Assembly (NCBI GenBank): GCA_001655205.1
Contig: LPNZ01008761.1
Coordinates: 1 to 55,975 of the forward strand
Length of the DNA stretch: 55,975 nt
Source of the DNA: Lenisia limosa
Taxonomy: Eukaryota > Breviatea
Reading direction: 5' to 3'
Translations under genes and position numbers: made by a program
Notes under the pieces: model-generated
The model's input: the letters and a program-made list of their open reading frames with translations, nothing else
The model's database searches: none
What the model was told of the DNA's origin: nothing
Part shown: positions 21,054 through 35,827 of the stretch, piece after piece
Position numbering within the stretch: position 1 is the stretch's first letter
Layout of the letters: each line of letters begins with the position of its first letter

Positions 21054-23792
21054 TCATTTTAATAAACCGCAAACAGTATTAGGGGTTGGAAGGGGGAGAT
21101 CAGGGGCTTCTAAACTAAATGGATCGGAGAAGGGGTCAAACAGCGCTGGTTCTAAAAAAAAAAGGTAAAAATGGCAATTAGAGACCTATCATTGCACCTT
21201 TTCACATACCTGAATTACTTGAGGGTAAAAAGTTTGGAGAACTTTCAGAAAGAAGAGAACTGTGGAAGTAAATAAGACCAATAAAAGTAAAATAATGTTC
21301 TGTATATTGTTTTCAATCTTGGAGATAAAAGCTTACGAGGAGTATTGGGGAGTTGGCTGGTTCAATCCCTCTTGGAACATTTGGTCAGAGGGACTTCCAA
21401 TTAGAGAGCCGGTTTCAGATTGGGGAGCAGAGAAATCTGGGATATGAGACCTCCACAAAAGTAAAGTTGAGCAATTTAAATTTGATCAGAATCCAACCAA
21501 TTGGTGTGTTGACTGGGGGGAGTTGGAACCCTTGTTTAGGCATATTTAGGGGTTGGGCTTTGGGTTGATGCATGGTGGGCGGCGGTCGTGATGGAGGTGA
21601 AGGCTGGAGGAGTGAGATTTCAACGCAACAAATTATCTTTTGAGTTCATAGTATGTGTCCAATTCAGGTCAAATATCCACATTTCTGCCAAACTCACAAT
21701 GGGTTCAGGTCTAGTGGTTCGAGGAGGGGCGGAGGCAGAGTGGATATGACTTGGATGTGGCGGGGCTCCGCCACCTTGATACTTATTAGAATCGAACATT
21801 TCGAGCATCAAGATGACATTGTGGCATTAATTACGAAAGGCAATTTAACACAATCAAAAATGAAGAGAAATTCACCTCTCGATACATCTCAATGCAATTC
21901 GTTTGTTTCTCGATCAGAGTGGCGCAAACTATAAACCTTCAGAAGCCCTACCCACACCCACCTGGAGCAGCGAAGTACTGATTTCGCTTTAACATGTAAC
22001 GAGTGGCTGCATGTCCAGACTGGGGTTGATGGCTTGGGGGCTGTTGCGTCTGGTCCTGTCGCAAAACTTGAACCTGATGCGCTGCAAATTGCTTGGGGTT
22101 GAAATTCTCCAGTGATACTAATAAGTCAATAAAGCCATGGTTGACGGTAGCAGAACAAAAAAGTAGTGCGGTGAATCATACTCTTAGCCTACAGAGAGGG
22201 TTTTGCTGGAACACATTAGCCCATGACATTAAATCTTTAAGATCTCTGGTAACTTGTGCCGTCTACAGAGGTGAAAAGAATACTCTCAGCAAAGGCAACC
22301 TACAAAACGGTTATGACTACCGATATGAATATAGGCGACCACAAAAAAGATACTTATAAAAGATTTTTTAGGCGGACTTAGTCCTTTTTTAGGACCAGAC
22401 TGGAATTAAAGATGGATCCCATTGATTAAATATTTGAAATCATTGAAACCTTCATTGGTTTTGGTACCTTTGTTTCAACTAAAAAGGACAAATTTTGATT
22501 TCTAAAAAAATGTGATAAATGTCAAAACGTTATAGGTCAACTGTAACCAAATCTATCGAGAAACTGCAGCATACTTCCAGATATCGCATGATGGCAGAAG
22601 GGACACCAAACTCATTGACAGGAACAGGGATCTTGGAAGGGGCAATGGATTCTTGGGTCTGAACAAGTAAGAAATGGAAGGTTTTATTGAAATTGGTCGA
22701 ATTCTACAAAATTCCCATTTCAATGGTATACCGTCTCTTCCATAACCACAAAAGATTCTTGATTACTGACAAAAAAAAGTATAGTCGCTCACCATTAAGT
22801 ATGGGACTGAAAGATACTGCTGGTGTTGTTGAACGGTAACTTCAATGGCAATAATTTTGAGTGATGGGGAGAACGATGCCCGAAGTTGTCCAGAAAATGA
22901 CACCTGCAGGTGAATTACCGTCTTTAAGAAGAAGAATTTCAATATTTTGTTAAATGGTGATCTGACATCAACGTTAAATTTTGGGAAAACGACAAGAGAT
23001 AGGAAACCAGTATAGCAAATGATAAAACTGTTTTTTTTTTTGGAAAAGAGTGTGGTACAGAGAAGAAAGAAGACTCTGACGAAGCTCAAACCATCAACAC
23101 CAGAAGTACCAATTCTCTCTATCATATTATACTATAATCCAATATCTCTTATAAGTGTGGTGTGGACGGCTTCGGCCAGATACTACCTTATTTTTTATTT
23201 CTCATTTCTATATATCATGGTAATTATTTAACAGAATAATAAAAGCAATAAAATAGTCAAAAAAAAAAAAAAAAAAAAANNNNNNNNNNNNNNNNNNNNN
23301 NNNNNNNNNNNNNNNNNNNNNNNNNNNNNNNNNNNNNNNNNNNNNNNNNNNAAGCTTCCTTTCCCCGACACTCCACACCAATACCCCTGGCCTACTACAA
23401 CAGTCTCATAACGCATAATGATGGAGACATCAGAATCAATAGCACAAATGTTCTGGGGTAACTGGTAGAGACGGACTTTTGACGGCACTAATGAAAAATC
23501 GGCCATTCCAGACTCAAAGAGGATTCGGAAAAAGCGGGGAAGAACCTCGCGAAACACATCTGAAGGAGTCACAATAGAGATCTGATAAAGATTGACCATC
23601 AGTATGGCGGGGAGGCGTACCAAAATATCTAGTTTTCTCTGGCTTGCATTGGTGACATAGCATAAGCTTTAATCTTCCACTTTCATGAAAGAAAGCGTTG
23701 ATCAATGTTTTCCATTCTGAAATATCCGCAAGTCCTCTAGAGTTAATGGACGAAGCCAGCTCCAAAAGACGACTAAGGTAGCGTGCTTGCAT
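21054..23792 (-). CDS. LIM-domain-binding/SEUSS-like transcriptional co-regulator
   Basis: Start MQARYLSRLLELASSINSRG at 23792. The next part, ISEWKTLINAFFHESGRLKL then PEKTRYF, joins through an acceptor at CTCCTTCAG to DVFREVLPRFFRILFESGM, followed by VRLYQLPQNICAID and SDVSIIMRYETVVV. The gap 23280-23351 interrupts. It resumes with VSFSGQLRASFSPSLKIIAI-EVTVQQHQQYLSVPYLM (22910-22806) and QESIAPSKIPVPVNEFGVPS-AIMRYLE. This order (W-x-x-x-x-xFF, EVLPRxF, SGQLRxxFSPxLKI, H/Q-x-x-x-x-P, VNEFGVxxxxMRxLE) is that of the LDB/SEUSS/Adn1 domain. The C-terminal third is low-complexity, rich in Q, P and S (QDQTQQPPSHQPQSG, PSPPSRPPPTMHQPK), ends in an acidic, hydrophobic segment (ALFDPFSDPFSLEAPD) and stops TGA at 21056-21054. 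Role by family: a nuclear scaffold that bridges DNA-binding proteins; partners are unknown here. Confidence 0.8.
23126..23184 (+). repeat. Dispersed repeat, copy 2 (intronic)
   Basis: Located in an intron of the LDB-like gene, next to the gap. ATTATACTATAATCCAATATCTCTT (24 of 25 bases shared with 28346-28370) runs directly into the GTGGACGGCTTCGGCC core shared with 5255-5277. This suggests the two words belong to one mobile or decayed element. Confidence 0.55.
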
Positions 23793-23945
23793 ATTTTCTT
23801 GCTACATTCCACAATGACAAGATATACGGGTAGAAAAACCCCTAAACACAGCCATCAACACCCTATCTCTTCAATTCCGTAGTTATGCTAGATCTATAAC
23901 TGTATTTAGAAGTAATACACCAGTCAAAAGGCTTAAAGGGCTGGC

Positions 23946-24184
23946 AAGGGGCTGAGACTCCCAGAAAACAAACGATCATCGATCAACTTCATCATCATGA
24001 GATCAATGCAAAAACGCTGAAAAAAAAGACAAAAAAAACAGCTGAGAGAATCGAACCAAGAATAAAGTTGAGATCATGCTGAGATCATTGTGAGATCAAC
24101 TTGAGATCAACCCAAGATCAGTCACATCCACTTATCGATCAATGTCAAACTGATTGTAGGTTTTTCTGGGAGTCTCAGCCCCTT
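23946..24184. mobile_element. MITE-like element with 23-base perfect terminal inverted repeats
   Basis: Left arm 23946-23968 (AAGGGGCTGAGACTCCCAG + AAAA) is exactly complemented by the right arm 24162-24184. The element is 239 bases long. Immediately outside both arms is a similar direct word: AAGGGCTGG to the left and GAAGGCTGG to the right, a possible imperfect target-site duplication. The interior carries five consecutive GAGATCA/AAGATCA words at about 11-base spacing (24067-24121) and more ATCGATCAA words near both ends. No protein is encoded. It sits about 165 bases upstream of the Hsp70 start codon. Confidence 0.6.
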
Positions 24185-24349
24185 GAAGGCTGGTCCCGAA
24201 AAAAAATTTGACGAGAGAGTGAAAGAGGAGCCGAGTAGAGCATTTCAGTTCAGTTCACCAAAATTCCATCCAGATATCAAATTCTTCTTTTCATAATTTT
24301 TTTTTAATTTTTTCAGACCTTTTGCGACCCTGCCGGACGCCTATTAAAT

Positions 24350-26949
<2,600 letters not shown>

Positions 26950-27244
26950 GCGATTCTTTGTTTATTCGTGTTTTCAGTGTATTTAGGTTGATATATGGTC
27001 ATGTCAAATATTATTCTTCGGTGTCCATGGTCATTCAAGAACCCAATGAACAAGAGCGAGGGAAAATCGAAATTAAAGTACGTGTAAAACGATCAATTTG
27101 ATCAGCTGCCAAAATCAAAATTCTCCTCTCCCTGCCCCTCCTGCCACTTTTCTCCCGCTGTTCCCTCATTATTTTTTTCTTATAGTAGAGTCGTGTCGTC
27201 GTTTGGATAGATAGTTGCAAAGACAGACCCCCCCTCTTGACACA
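26950..27244. promoter_or_regulatory. Spacer between Hsp70 and METTL5
   Basis: 295 bases between two plus-strand genes: the Hsp70 3' untranslated region and the METTL5 promoter. It contains a pyrimidine-rich stretch (CCTCTCCCTGCCCCTCCTGCC, interrupted) at about 27124-27145. No specific motif is assigned. Confidence 0.3.
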
Positions 27245-28619
<1,375 letters not shown>

Positions 28620-29070
28620 GGGTTGTGAATAGCCACATACTGTTTTATTATGGACCCAATACTTCACAGGGGAATAGGTACCCGTCTTTTCGGACCAAAG
28701 TGAACCCAGACATAGTGTATCATACTCTCGATATTATTTCACAAGAGTTTGTGCTCACTTTGGTCTTAATGATCCCAGTATTTTACAAACCAATTGTAAT
28801 TTATTAGGTTTTTATCAAAGCACATTCCGTGTTTTCACCATACAGGGCGATCGAGAGCGAATCCAGACACGAGGGAAATCCTCATCAGGAAAGGGCCGAG
28901 GCGGCGGAAGGAGCAGGTCGCGACGATGACCACACTGAGTGCCAAGTTCACATCTGCACAACATCCTTCAGGCAGATATTAAGGTCTAAGAAAGAAATGA
29001 AGAGTTTTTTATTCCCGAAGGTTGATTTAGCATCTACTCTTTAAATAAATAACATAACGAAAAAACAATA
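28620..29070 (+). other. Possible R/G-rich terminal exon, parent gene not identified
   Basis: After an acceptor-like CCATACAG at about 28846, one frame reads GDRERIQTRGKSSSGKGRGG followed by GRSRSRR and a stop at about 28930. The RG/RS composition resembles tails of Sm/LSm or other RNA-binding proteins. An upstream open stretch (NRYPSFRTKVNPDIVYHTL, about 28675-28745) might be another exon. Neither is tied to a recognised domain. It could be 3' untranslated sequence of METTL5. Confidence 0.25.
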
Positions 29071-29074
29071 TGTT

Positions 29075-30241
29075 TTAAGGCTTAGTAGATATTTTCTCCT
29101 TTGGACTAGACTCCAGCGTTGCTACATAGACAGTTTTCATGAGCTTCCCTGAAAAGTTATTTTGAACATAAGGAAGAATCTTACCTTTTTCACAACAAAT
29201 AAGATTTTCTTCTCAGCAATAGGGGAATTTGCATCTGCTACAGCAGTTAAAGAGGTTACTTCTACCACAAAATAATAAAAGGGACTATGGACACACCTTC
29301 ATTCTTTGACAATCCATGCTGGCCTGCGACATGGGTTTTCTTTTTGACGGACAGCAATGAAGATGCCTTTCCTTGAAGTGGGTTTTCTGCCTTCCCTCCA
29401 ACAGCTGAAGAAATGACAAATCATGATTAGGGTCTTGCTTTGGTCTAAAAAAGACTCCCAAATTATTTCGGAGGTGTATTATGCAGCAGTTTAGTTTTGC
29501 TTACGATCATATTAACTGTTAAGTAGAATCATTAATAAGCCCTTCTGTCTGAACAACTTTTCAGGAACACCCTTCACAAAGGTACAATTCCAAAATGGTA
29601 CTGTGTAACCAATGTACCTATATATACAATAACAGATCTAAATAGCTAGCTACAAGGAAATCCGCGTACACAGTTGGAAGCAAAATATTCAATGTATTAA
29701 TATATAATTATACCCTCATCATTACTTAACGGTGTGGACAGCTTCTGAGAGATAATACAATCGTTTATATCACCTTTCTTCATTTTCAAAAGCACTTTGC
29801 TTTCAATAACGTCGTTTTTGGGTCCCCTTCCCCCCACCAACCATCATCAGCAAGTTCAGCTGGTCCTAGTCTTTCACCTTTTGGACGAAAGGCGTAACCT
29901 ATTCAAACGTTATATTCATTCTTTTGGCAAAGGGTAAAGGGAAAGTGTCGCAGAATTATTAGTGGTCTATCGTGTTCATCAATGTAATTGCCCATTTCGA
30001 GAGACCCATGGGAAATTGAAACTACTGCAATGAAATGGGATAACACAGAAAAGTTACAAGTTGTTAAGACTGAAGACAGCAAAAAACAGTCAAATTACTC
30101 GTTGAACATCTCAAGCCCCAAAAACAAACCTTCCGGTTCATAAGGTGCCTTGTGTACATTGCCTAACTCACGAACAGCAACAATTGGTATGTGCTCAGGA
30201 AGGGCTTCTTTTTCAACAGTTGTTTTACGCCAAAATGCCAT
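29075..30241 (-). CDS. Unrecognised protein
   Basis: A credible start, MAFWRKTTVEKEALPEHIPI then VAVRELGNVHKAPYEPE, spans 30241-30130 with a gtttgt donor. It continues in phase after TTGCAG at 30024 as VVSISHGSLEMGNYIDEHDR-PLIILRHFPF. Further downstream open segments with splice signals are YAFRPKGERLGPAELADDG (about 29895-29840), VGGKAENPLQGKASSLLSVK (about 29402-29300), ADANSPIAEKKILFVVKK (29229-29180) and a terminal segment KLMKTVYVATLESSPKEK ending near 29075. The join between exon 2 and YAFRPK does not keep frame in my reading, and the last join may instead stop earlier. No domain is recognised. It is divergent from the gene starting at 30630. Confidence 0.45.
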
Positions 30242-30629
30242 ATTCGAGATATTCTACAATGATCCCTAATCCGGCTCCTCTAACCCTTAAATTAAGTGGC
30301 TTTAGTTGTAAGACTTATACTTCAGATTCAAGATTATTTAGAAGAGGCCTGGAAGAGGCCTGGAAGAGGCAAGAGCAAGGCAAAAGAGAGAATTAAATAT
30401 ATTCAAATCCTGGGGTCTCCAGTTTCCTTAATATTACGATATCGGTCTCGGGTGCTTTTCTGCTTTTTTTTCTTTTCTTCCCTTTCCCTTTCTCGTTTTG
30501 ATTATTTACCAATTTACCAGGATTTTGTGGAAAAAAACGGTGGGGCGGTGCGAAGAAGGACCCACGGCAAATACACAGTTAATAACAATGAATGATAGCG
30601 GGCAACGACCTTCATGAATAAGCTAAGCA

Positions 30630-31679
30630 ATGGAAGAGAGAGAACAAAAGGTGCTTCCTGAGGCCATTGTGGACCCTCAAACAGAAACCTCAAATGAAGA
30701 TGAAATCTGGGCTAACTTGCCGGAAGCCTCAAATGCATGGTGTGCCTTCCCCCACCCATTGCTCCTCTATATCTGTGACTGCGTGACTACTATCATGAGC
30801 AATAAGTGTGGCTATTCACTTCTCTAGGAACGACCATCTGACAGACATCTACTCGCGAAATGAGTATGGCGGCAGTTTTGACTATGATTCCTTCCATGCT
30901 TTCCTTGACCGTCTAATTTTGGTATGCCGAGACTCTTTCAAATAATCATCATCATTAAAGTGGGAAATAGGTATGTGTATGTATACACTGATAATTATAA
31001 TGTTATTAAAAGTGAAACAATGTATATTGTCACATCAAAAAGAAAGACAATAATATTGTCGTTAATATATCGTACTCAACAAAAGGAGGTGAATACGTGC
31101 GGAAACTTTTTAAAATAGTTCAAACGAGTTTGCATTGATAATATAGGTTTTAGAGCAATCAGAATTTGCAAGAGTATCCAAGCAACTGAAAATTACACAG
31201 CTTGTCAAAAGAGCCTTGGCTGTTCCAGTTATAACGTGCTCTCCTATTACTCTGATTAAGGTTTGTTTTTGAAAAATCTATATGATATGTATAACTCTGG
31301 CTGGACTCTACGCATTTATGCCAAATTCTCTTTTCATAAATGCAGAAATCTTGGGCATCCAATGATGATAAAGTGATGCTAACATGGCCTTGAACTTATT
31401 TTCATAAGAAAAATTGGGGGAAGTGGTATTATTATTCTCTTGTGATTTTTTGGTCTCACATCAGCAAATAATCATGCTGAGTTGCTAGATTCTTGAAAAG
31501 AAATGCTAAACTATTGTAAACATTGCAGCTCTTTGGCTGTATAAACTGCCTGTACGGGCCTGGACAGCAGATTTCCGATTCTCTTACCAGGTGTGCGATT
31601 AAGTTCAGTTCCAGTATTGTTCATGAAAAAGGGATTGTGCATATTATTTCACACATCATAAACAAGTACACAGGGAAGG
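30630..31679 (+). CDS. Unrecognised protein, 3' end not found
   Basis: Exon 1 (30630-30739) reads MEEREQKVLPEAIVDPQTET-SNEDEIWANLPEASNAW. It joins in phase to NDHLTDIYSRNEYGGSFDYD-SFHAFLDRLIL (after CTCTAG, about 30829-30920). The next exon is VLEQSEFARVSKQLKITQLV-KRALAVPVITCSPITLIK (about 31147-31260), then KSWASNDDK, then LFGCINCLYGPGQQISDSLT-RCAIKFSSSIVHEKGIVHII-SHIINKYTGK (about 31529-31679, followed by a GT). The consistent frame over five exons supports a real gene. The pattern looks helical, but no family is recognised. The remaining 3' exons may lie beyond a long repetitive intron; KKNVGEKDALNLHCYSPS near 33588 is a possible terminal exon. Confidence 0.5.
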
Positions 31680-31772
31680 TCATTTTTTTTACTGTGGATT
31701 TCATCTTCTTTTTTAAAAAAAAACGTCATATTTTTATAACTGAGCAATGGAATTTTCTAGGTCGGGGGATGG

Positions 31773-31865
31773 GTGGCATTATCAAGGTATATGTGGCATT
31801 ATCAATGTATGTGTGGCATTATCAAGGTATGTGTGGCATTATCAATGTATGTGTGGCATTATCAA
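31773..31865 (+). repeat. Five copies of a 20-base tandem repeat
   Basis: GTGGCATTATCAA starts at 31773, 31793, 31813, 31833 and 31853. The spacer alternates GGTATAT, TGTATGT, GGTATGT and TGTATGT, so a 40-base higher-order unit is also visible. Confidence 0.9.
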
Positions 31866-31879
31866 AGGCTCCGAGATGA

Positions 31880-33980
31880 TGCTTGCGACTTCTTCTTCAT
31901 AGTAAAGAGGACGTGGGGTAGTAACCTCAATAGGCAGGGGAAGTTTAACAGTGCGAATTTAGGCAAGGGGGTGCGCATTTAGCAGTGCGCAATTAGCCTT
32001 TCCGTTGCATTGACGTTTCTTCTTCTGAGAAAAGTCTTCAGGCCAGAGTCTTCATCTCGCAACGCAGCTTCAGATCGGGGAGCCATTTCTCATAGATCTT
32101 CACAATGTTTGGCAATTTTGAATGAAACTGGAATTTTTTGAATCTTCGTGAAATTCCTTATTGAATTATTTCAAACTTTTTAAGCGGATTTCTTTGGGTA
32201 TTGGATAAAGTACCACTAAATAATCAAAACTGGAAAACGGCTACAGCATTATTCCTCAGGTCTCTCCTTGCCACCTTCGCCCTTTTAATGAGCTTTCATT
32301 TTCCAAAAATATTTTGAGGAAAATGATAACAATCATTGTAAAAAATAATGTGTATGATTGCTCATATCTATTGGTCGGCACTATGGATCTGGCATAACAT
32401 ATTTTCATAACTCATATTGAAACTTTCCCCCCTGTCGTTTATAGTTGAGCAAACACACCAGCGATCGGTCACTGTCACTTATGCTTAAATAGCAATTTTA
32501 CAAGATTGATTAAAATTGTAGAGGGTCCCCTTCTACTAATAGTGCTTTAAAATAAAATGTTCATTCTAAAGTTTGAGTTAGAAAACTACTTTACTGTTCT
32601 CCAAACCACAACTACCAAAAAACAAGTTACTATTATGTTTTCATAATTGTACTATGAATAGTTATTCTTTCATTAATATCATATCATATTATTCAGACAC
32701 TACTATGTTGTATAGAACGCCAACTAGCCGCGTATACAACTGATTTTTTGAAGAAATCTGAACCTTCCACATTCTGATCTCCCAAGATTTTATAAGTACC
32801 GTCGGTTAACCCTTGTCCTATGAGAACCCATTCTTTTTCAACAATATTGTTGTTATTGGTTACTTTCATCATTTGTCCCCTCTTTCATTTTGAACAGACA
32901 GTAAAACAATCTAGTCAGAAAAAAGCAATAATACAGAACTTTTATCTTATTTTTGTTTGAAAAAAAATCAACTCGGAAACCCCAATGCTCTGGAAGTTTC
33001 TGGAATTTTTATCCTATTTGTTTTTTTTTCCTGATCATGTGCTATGCATTCCCATTCTGTAAAAGTCCAACTATAATCAAAGAATAAAAAAGCAACTATT
33101 AAAAGTGCTGTTACTATTTTTTTGGACGAGATCTTAGTTACACACGACCAGAAACATCTGTGAATAATTAACAATCCTGAAATTTTTACATTTTATCAGT
33201 GTTCAGAGTAGTTCGTTTCACTTCCCTGATGAACTGTGTATTTTTAAGCATTGTCATAGTATTATTGTACCATTCTATATTTCCGGCATCTCCAATGAGG
33301 TGAAACTCATGTCAACCTTTTTCTCAGCTGAGGTAATATGCTTTATGATCGAGGTCAATGATTGACAATTCCAAAACAAACACGCATTTTGTGACAAAAA
33401 ACAGGAGAAGGATGACATTTGAAAAAACGAACAGAAAATAGGGGGATTTTCAGAGGATTTTTTCGGGGAAACTGTTTGTGTTATCTTTTTCAACTTCCTA
33501 TCATTTGAATTTTTTTCACCCATTGCAGTTTTATAGATTATCTGTTGGTGTTGGTCACAAGTCATGCTTTTACTCTCTTTTTAGAAGAAGAATGTGGGTG
33601 AGAAAGACGCTCTTAATCTTCATTGTTATTCCCCTTCATCGACTACACCATCGTCTTCTCTCGGACTCTACTACAGATATTGACCTGAAACCAGTTCCAA
33701 ACACATGGTGTGATGGATGGTACATGAGGCTCTAGTGGGACAAACAAAACAAAATAAATTAATATGATAAATAGTGTATGATAGGATAAATTTGATAAAT
33801 TTTTAATCTGGGCATGATGAAAGAATATCACACGAAGGAAATTCAGTCATGACAATATTTATTAAGGTCCCCTTATTAATAGTGCTAGTTACTATAATAG
33901 CTATTTATATTTTTTAATAGCACTGTTAATATGAGTTAGAAAATATTTTCCAAATCACAACTACTCAAGAATAATTACTA
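31880..33980. other. AT-rich region without a supported gene
   Basis: 2.1 kb with many stops in all frames, T-runs and scattered short words. A short set of GTGCGAATTTAG / GTGCGCATTTAG / GTGCGCAATTAG words lies at 31952-31998. It may be intron or decayed transposon sequence belonging to the flanking gene. Confidence 0.35.
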
Positions 33981-33983
33981 CGT

Positions 33984-34190
33984 ATGCTGGGGAGGCATGC
34001 AAAAAGTTGTAGTGGGGAGGATAGAGGAGGTCTTTACCAGATTTATGATAAAACGGCTGTTGTTGGTAGTCAATGGTTGCAAATTGATTTGGGGAAGGAT
34101 TTTTTTATTGTTTTTTTGTGTCTCCATATTCGTAAAGCGAACATGAAAATTGTATGGTGTGGCTTTTCATGTAATCTGTGCAAATTTTAA
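33984..34190 (+). pseudogene. Fragment resembling an F5/8 type C (discoidin) domain
   Basis: The open frame contains YDKTAVVGSQWLQIDLGKDF. SQWLQIDLG is the characteristic strand of discoidin/F5/8-C carbohydrate- or lipid-binding domains. Only this one strand is visible; neighbouring strands, a start context and splice-linked exons were not found, so it is probably a decayed fragment or an isolated exon. Confidence 0.35.
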
Positions 34191-34274
34191 GGTTTTTTGG
34201 GGAAAAAAAAATTGAAAAATTTTGCTTTTTGTTAGAATAAGAAATGTATACTGAAAGAAAAAAAACACATTTAG

Positions 34275-34623
34275 TATAAAAACAAGAAATACAGGAGGTA
34301 CAAAAATACTACATAATATCCTGTTGGGGGCGAGGTGATCGACAAATTAGGCGTGCGGCGGGGGCAAAAGCCATATCGAGATTCTTGCAATTCTTGGCGG
34401 GCATGGGGGATCTGGGCACTAAAAACTGCAAACCGTTTTACGGGTTTCACCTATTTCATGGAATAGGGATGGTACTCAATTGTTGTAAATCGAATAGGTG
34501 GTGGTATGAGGGAAAGAAGGGGTAAAGTTAGTAGGGTGGTGTGGGTGAGGCTGGAAGACAAAGGTGAGGTTAGTGAGGTGGTGGGAGGTGAGGTATGCCA
34601 GGTACGCCCGGAACGACGGACAT
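34275..34623. repeat. Repeat module A, copy 1
   Basis: Begins with ACAAGAAATACAGGAGGTAC and ends near GGAACGACGGACAT. In between lie GATCGACAAATTAGGCG, GTTGTAAATCGAATAGGTGG, GGTATGAGGG and GTTAGTGAGGTGGTGGGAGG. All recur in the same order at 36366-36648. The G-rich part, read on the minus strand, gives a Ser/Thr/Pro-rich frame (TSPPTTSLTSPLS) shared by both copies. Confidence 0.7.
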
Positions 34624-35107
34624 GTGGGGCCATGGAAGGTCATGATCGGGTGGGTGGTGAGGTTGCCCGAGGTGACCCCCCTGGCGATGTCAAAGTCGAA
34701 GTCGGTAGGTGTCCGGGGTCGGAGGCGGCTTGGGAGAAGTCTAGGGATAGGCGGTAGGTGTATCTTTGAAAGGACAAAATATTTATCGAAAAAACATTAA
34801 AGTATATCTTTTTTTGCAACAAGAATGTAGATGTATCAATTAACGAAGAGGAATACAAATAATACATATTCTGTACAAGAAAAGAAAGGAAATAAGAAAA
34901 TAACTAGTACAACAAAATTTATACAACTTCAGGTTGGATGTTTTTATCTTTTTTGAAAGAACAATAACTGTTTTTTATCTTGTTCTTTTTTTTTTTGCAA
35001 GTATAGAAACGTTTATTTATAAAGAAGAGAGAGGAAACGAACTATACAAAAAATATAATGATTAGAGCTAGGGAAGAATGGAGTCACCAAAAGGGGGGAG
35101 GGGAGGT

Positions 35108-35332
35108 GCTAATAAGCACCATTGGGTAAAAGGAAACACAAAATGTGAATCCGAAAAGGAACGTAGCCAACTCGCTGCTTGCCCTTTGACAGGCTGGCTC
35201 TCTTCAGAGGAAAGGTAGTTTAATTCCAGGGTTATGAAGAGTAGCTCCCCGGTAGCACCGAGGGAGGGAGGGGGGCGCTAATAAGCACTATTGGGTAAAA
35301 GGAAACACATAAATGTGAATCCGGAAAGGAAC
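35108..35332. repeat. Direct repeat pair of about 55 bases, 169 bases apart
   Basis: GCTAATAAGCACCATTGGGT...GTGAATCCGAAAAGGAAC at 35108-35162 recurs nearly identically at 35277-35332 (GCTAATAAGCACTATTGGGT...). The sequences before both copies are also G-rich and related. Confidence 0.75.
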
Positions 35333-35717
35333 ATGGCTAGTGCAGACGAAGACGAGATCGTACAATGTGGTGAGTGTATGTGCAAGGGTAGTCAGAAACA
35401 GGTGGTTTTTTTTCTGAATATGAAGAGTGGTTCCTCGGGGGCGCCGAGGAGTTGTATTGGGGGAGAGGCTCGGCTAGGCGTGTTGGTGGGAGAACTGGTG
35501 GTAGCAGGTTAAGAAATAGGTGGACCAGCACCCTCCAAGAGAAATGTATTTATCAAAAAACATTCAGTAAACAGTTTGATCTTTTGAAAAGACAAAAATA
35601 AAATATATTGAAACAGTTTTTGATCTTTTTGAAAGAATAATAAATGTATCTATAACAATAACGTAAATCACTTTTCTGGGTTCAATATCGTCAAGATATT
35701 TGACGGCGTTCATTTTT

Positions 35718-35798
35718 GTCAGCATGGCGGAATCGTAGACGCGTAGCACTCAAGTTGCTATCTCTTCGGGGGTGGGAGTTCAAGTCTCCCTGCTGACA
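35718..35798 (+). tRNA. tRNA-Leu (anticodon CAA)
   Basis: Acceptor GTCAGCA (35718-35724) pairs with TGCTGAC (35791-35797), with discriminator A at 35798. D arm TGGCGGAATCGTAGACGC fits a type II tRNA. Anticodon stem TAGCA/TGCTA encloses CTCAAGT, anticodon CAA at 35751-35753. The long variable arm TCTCTTCGGGGG and T arm GGGAGTTCAAGTCTCCC confirm a leucine tRNA. It has no intron. A T-run at 35800-35807 serves as the Pol III terminator. A-box and B-box (GTTCAAGTC) are internal. Confidence 0.94.
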
Positions 35799-35827
35799 AT
35801 TTTTTTTATCTTTATTCGTTCCGGTTT

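Noticed and set aside
31773-31865. Possible CRISPR-like array
   Set aside because: Unit is a simple 20-base tandem repeat with no variable spacers, in a nuclear eukaryotic context.
34451-34633. Thr/Ser/Pro-rich minus-strand frame, repeated at 36446-36760
   Set aside because: The frame follows the G-rich repeat module A and is interrupted differently in each copy. It is better explained as repeat sequence than as a protein.
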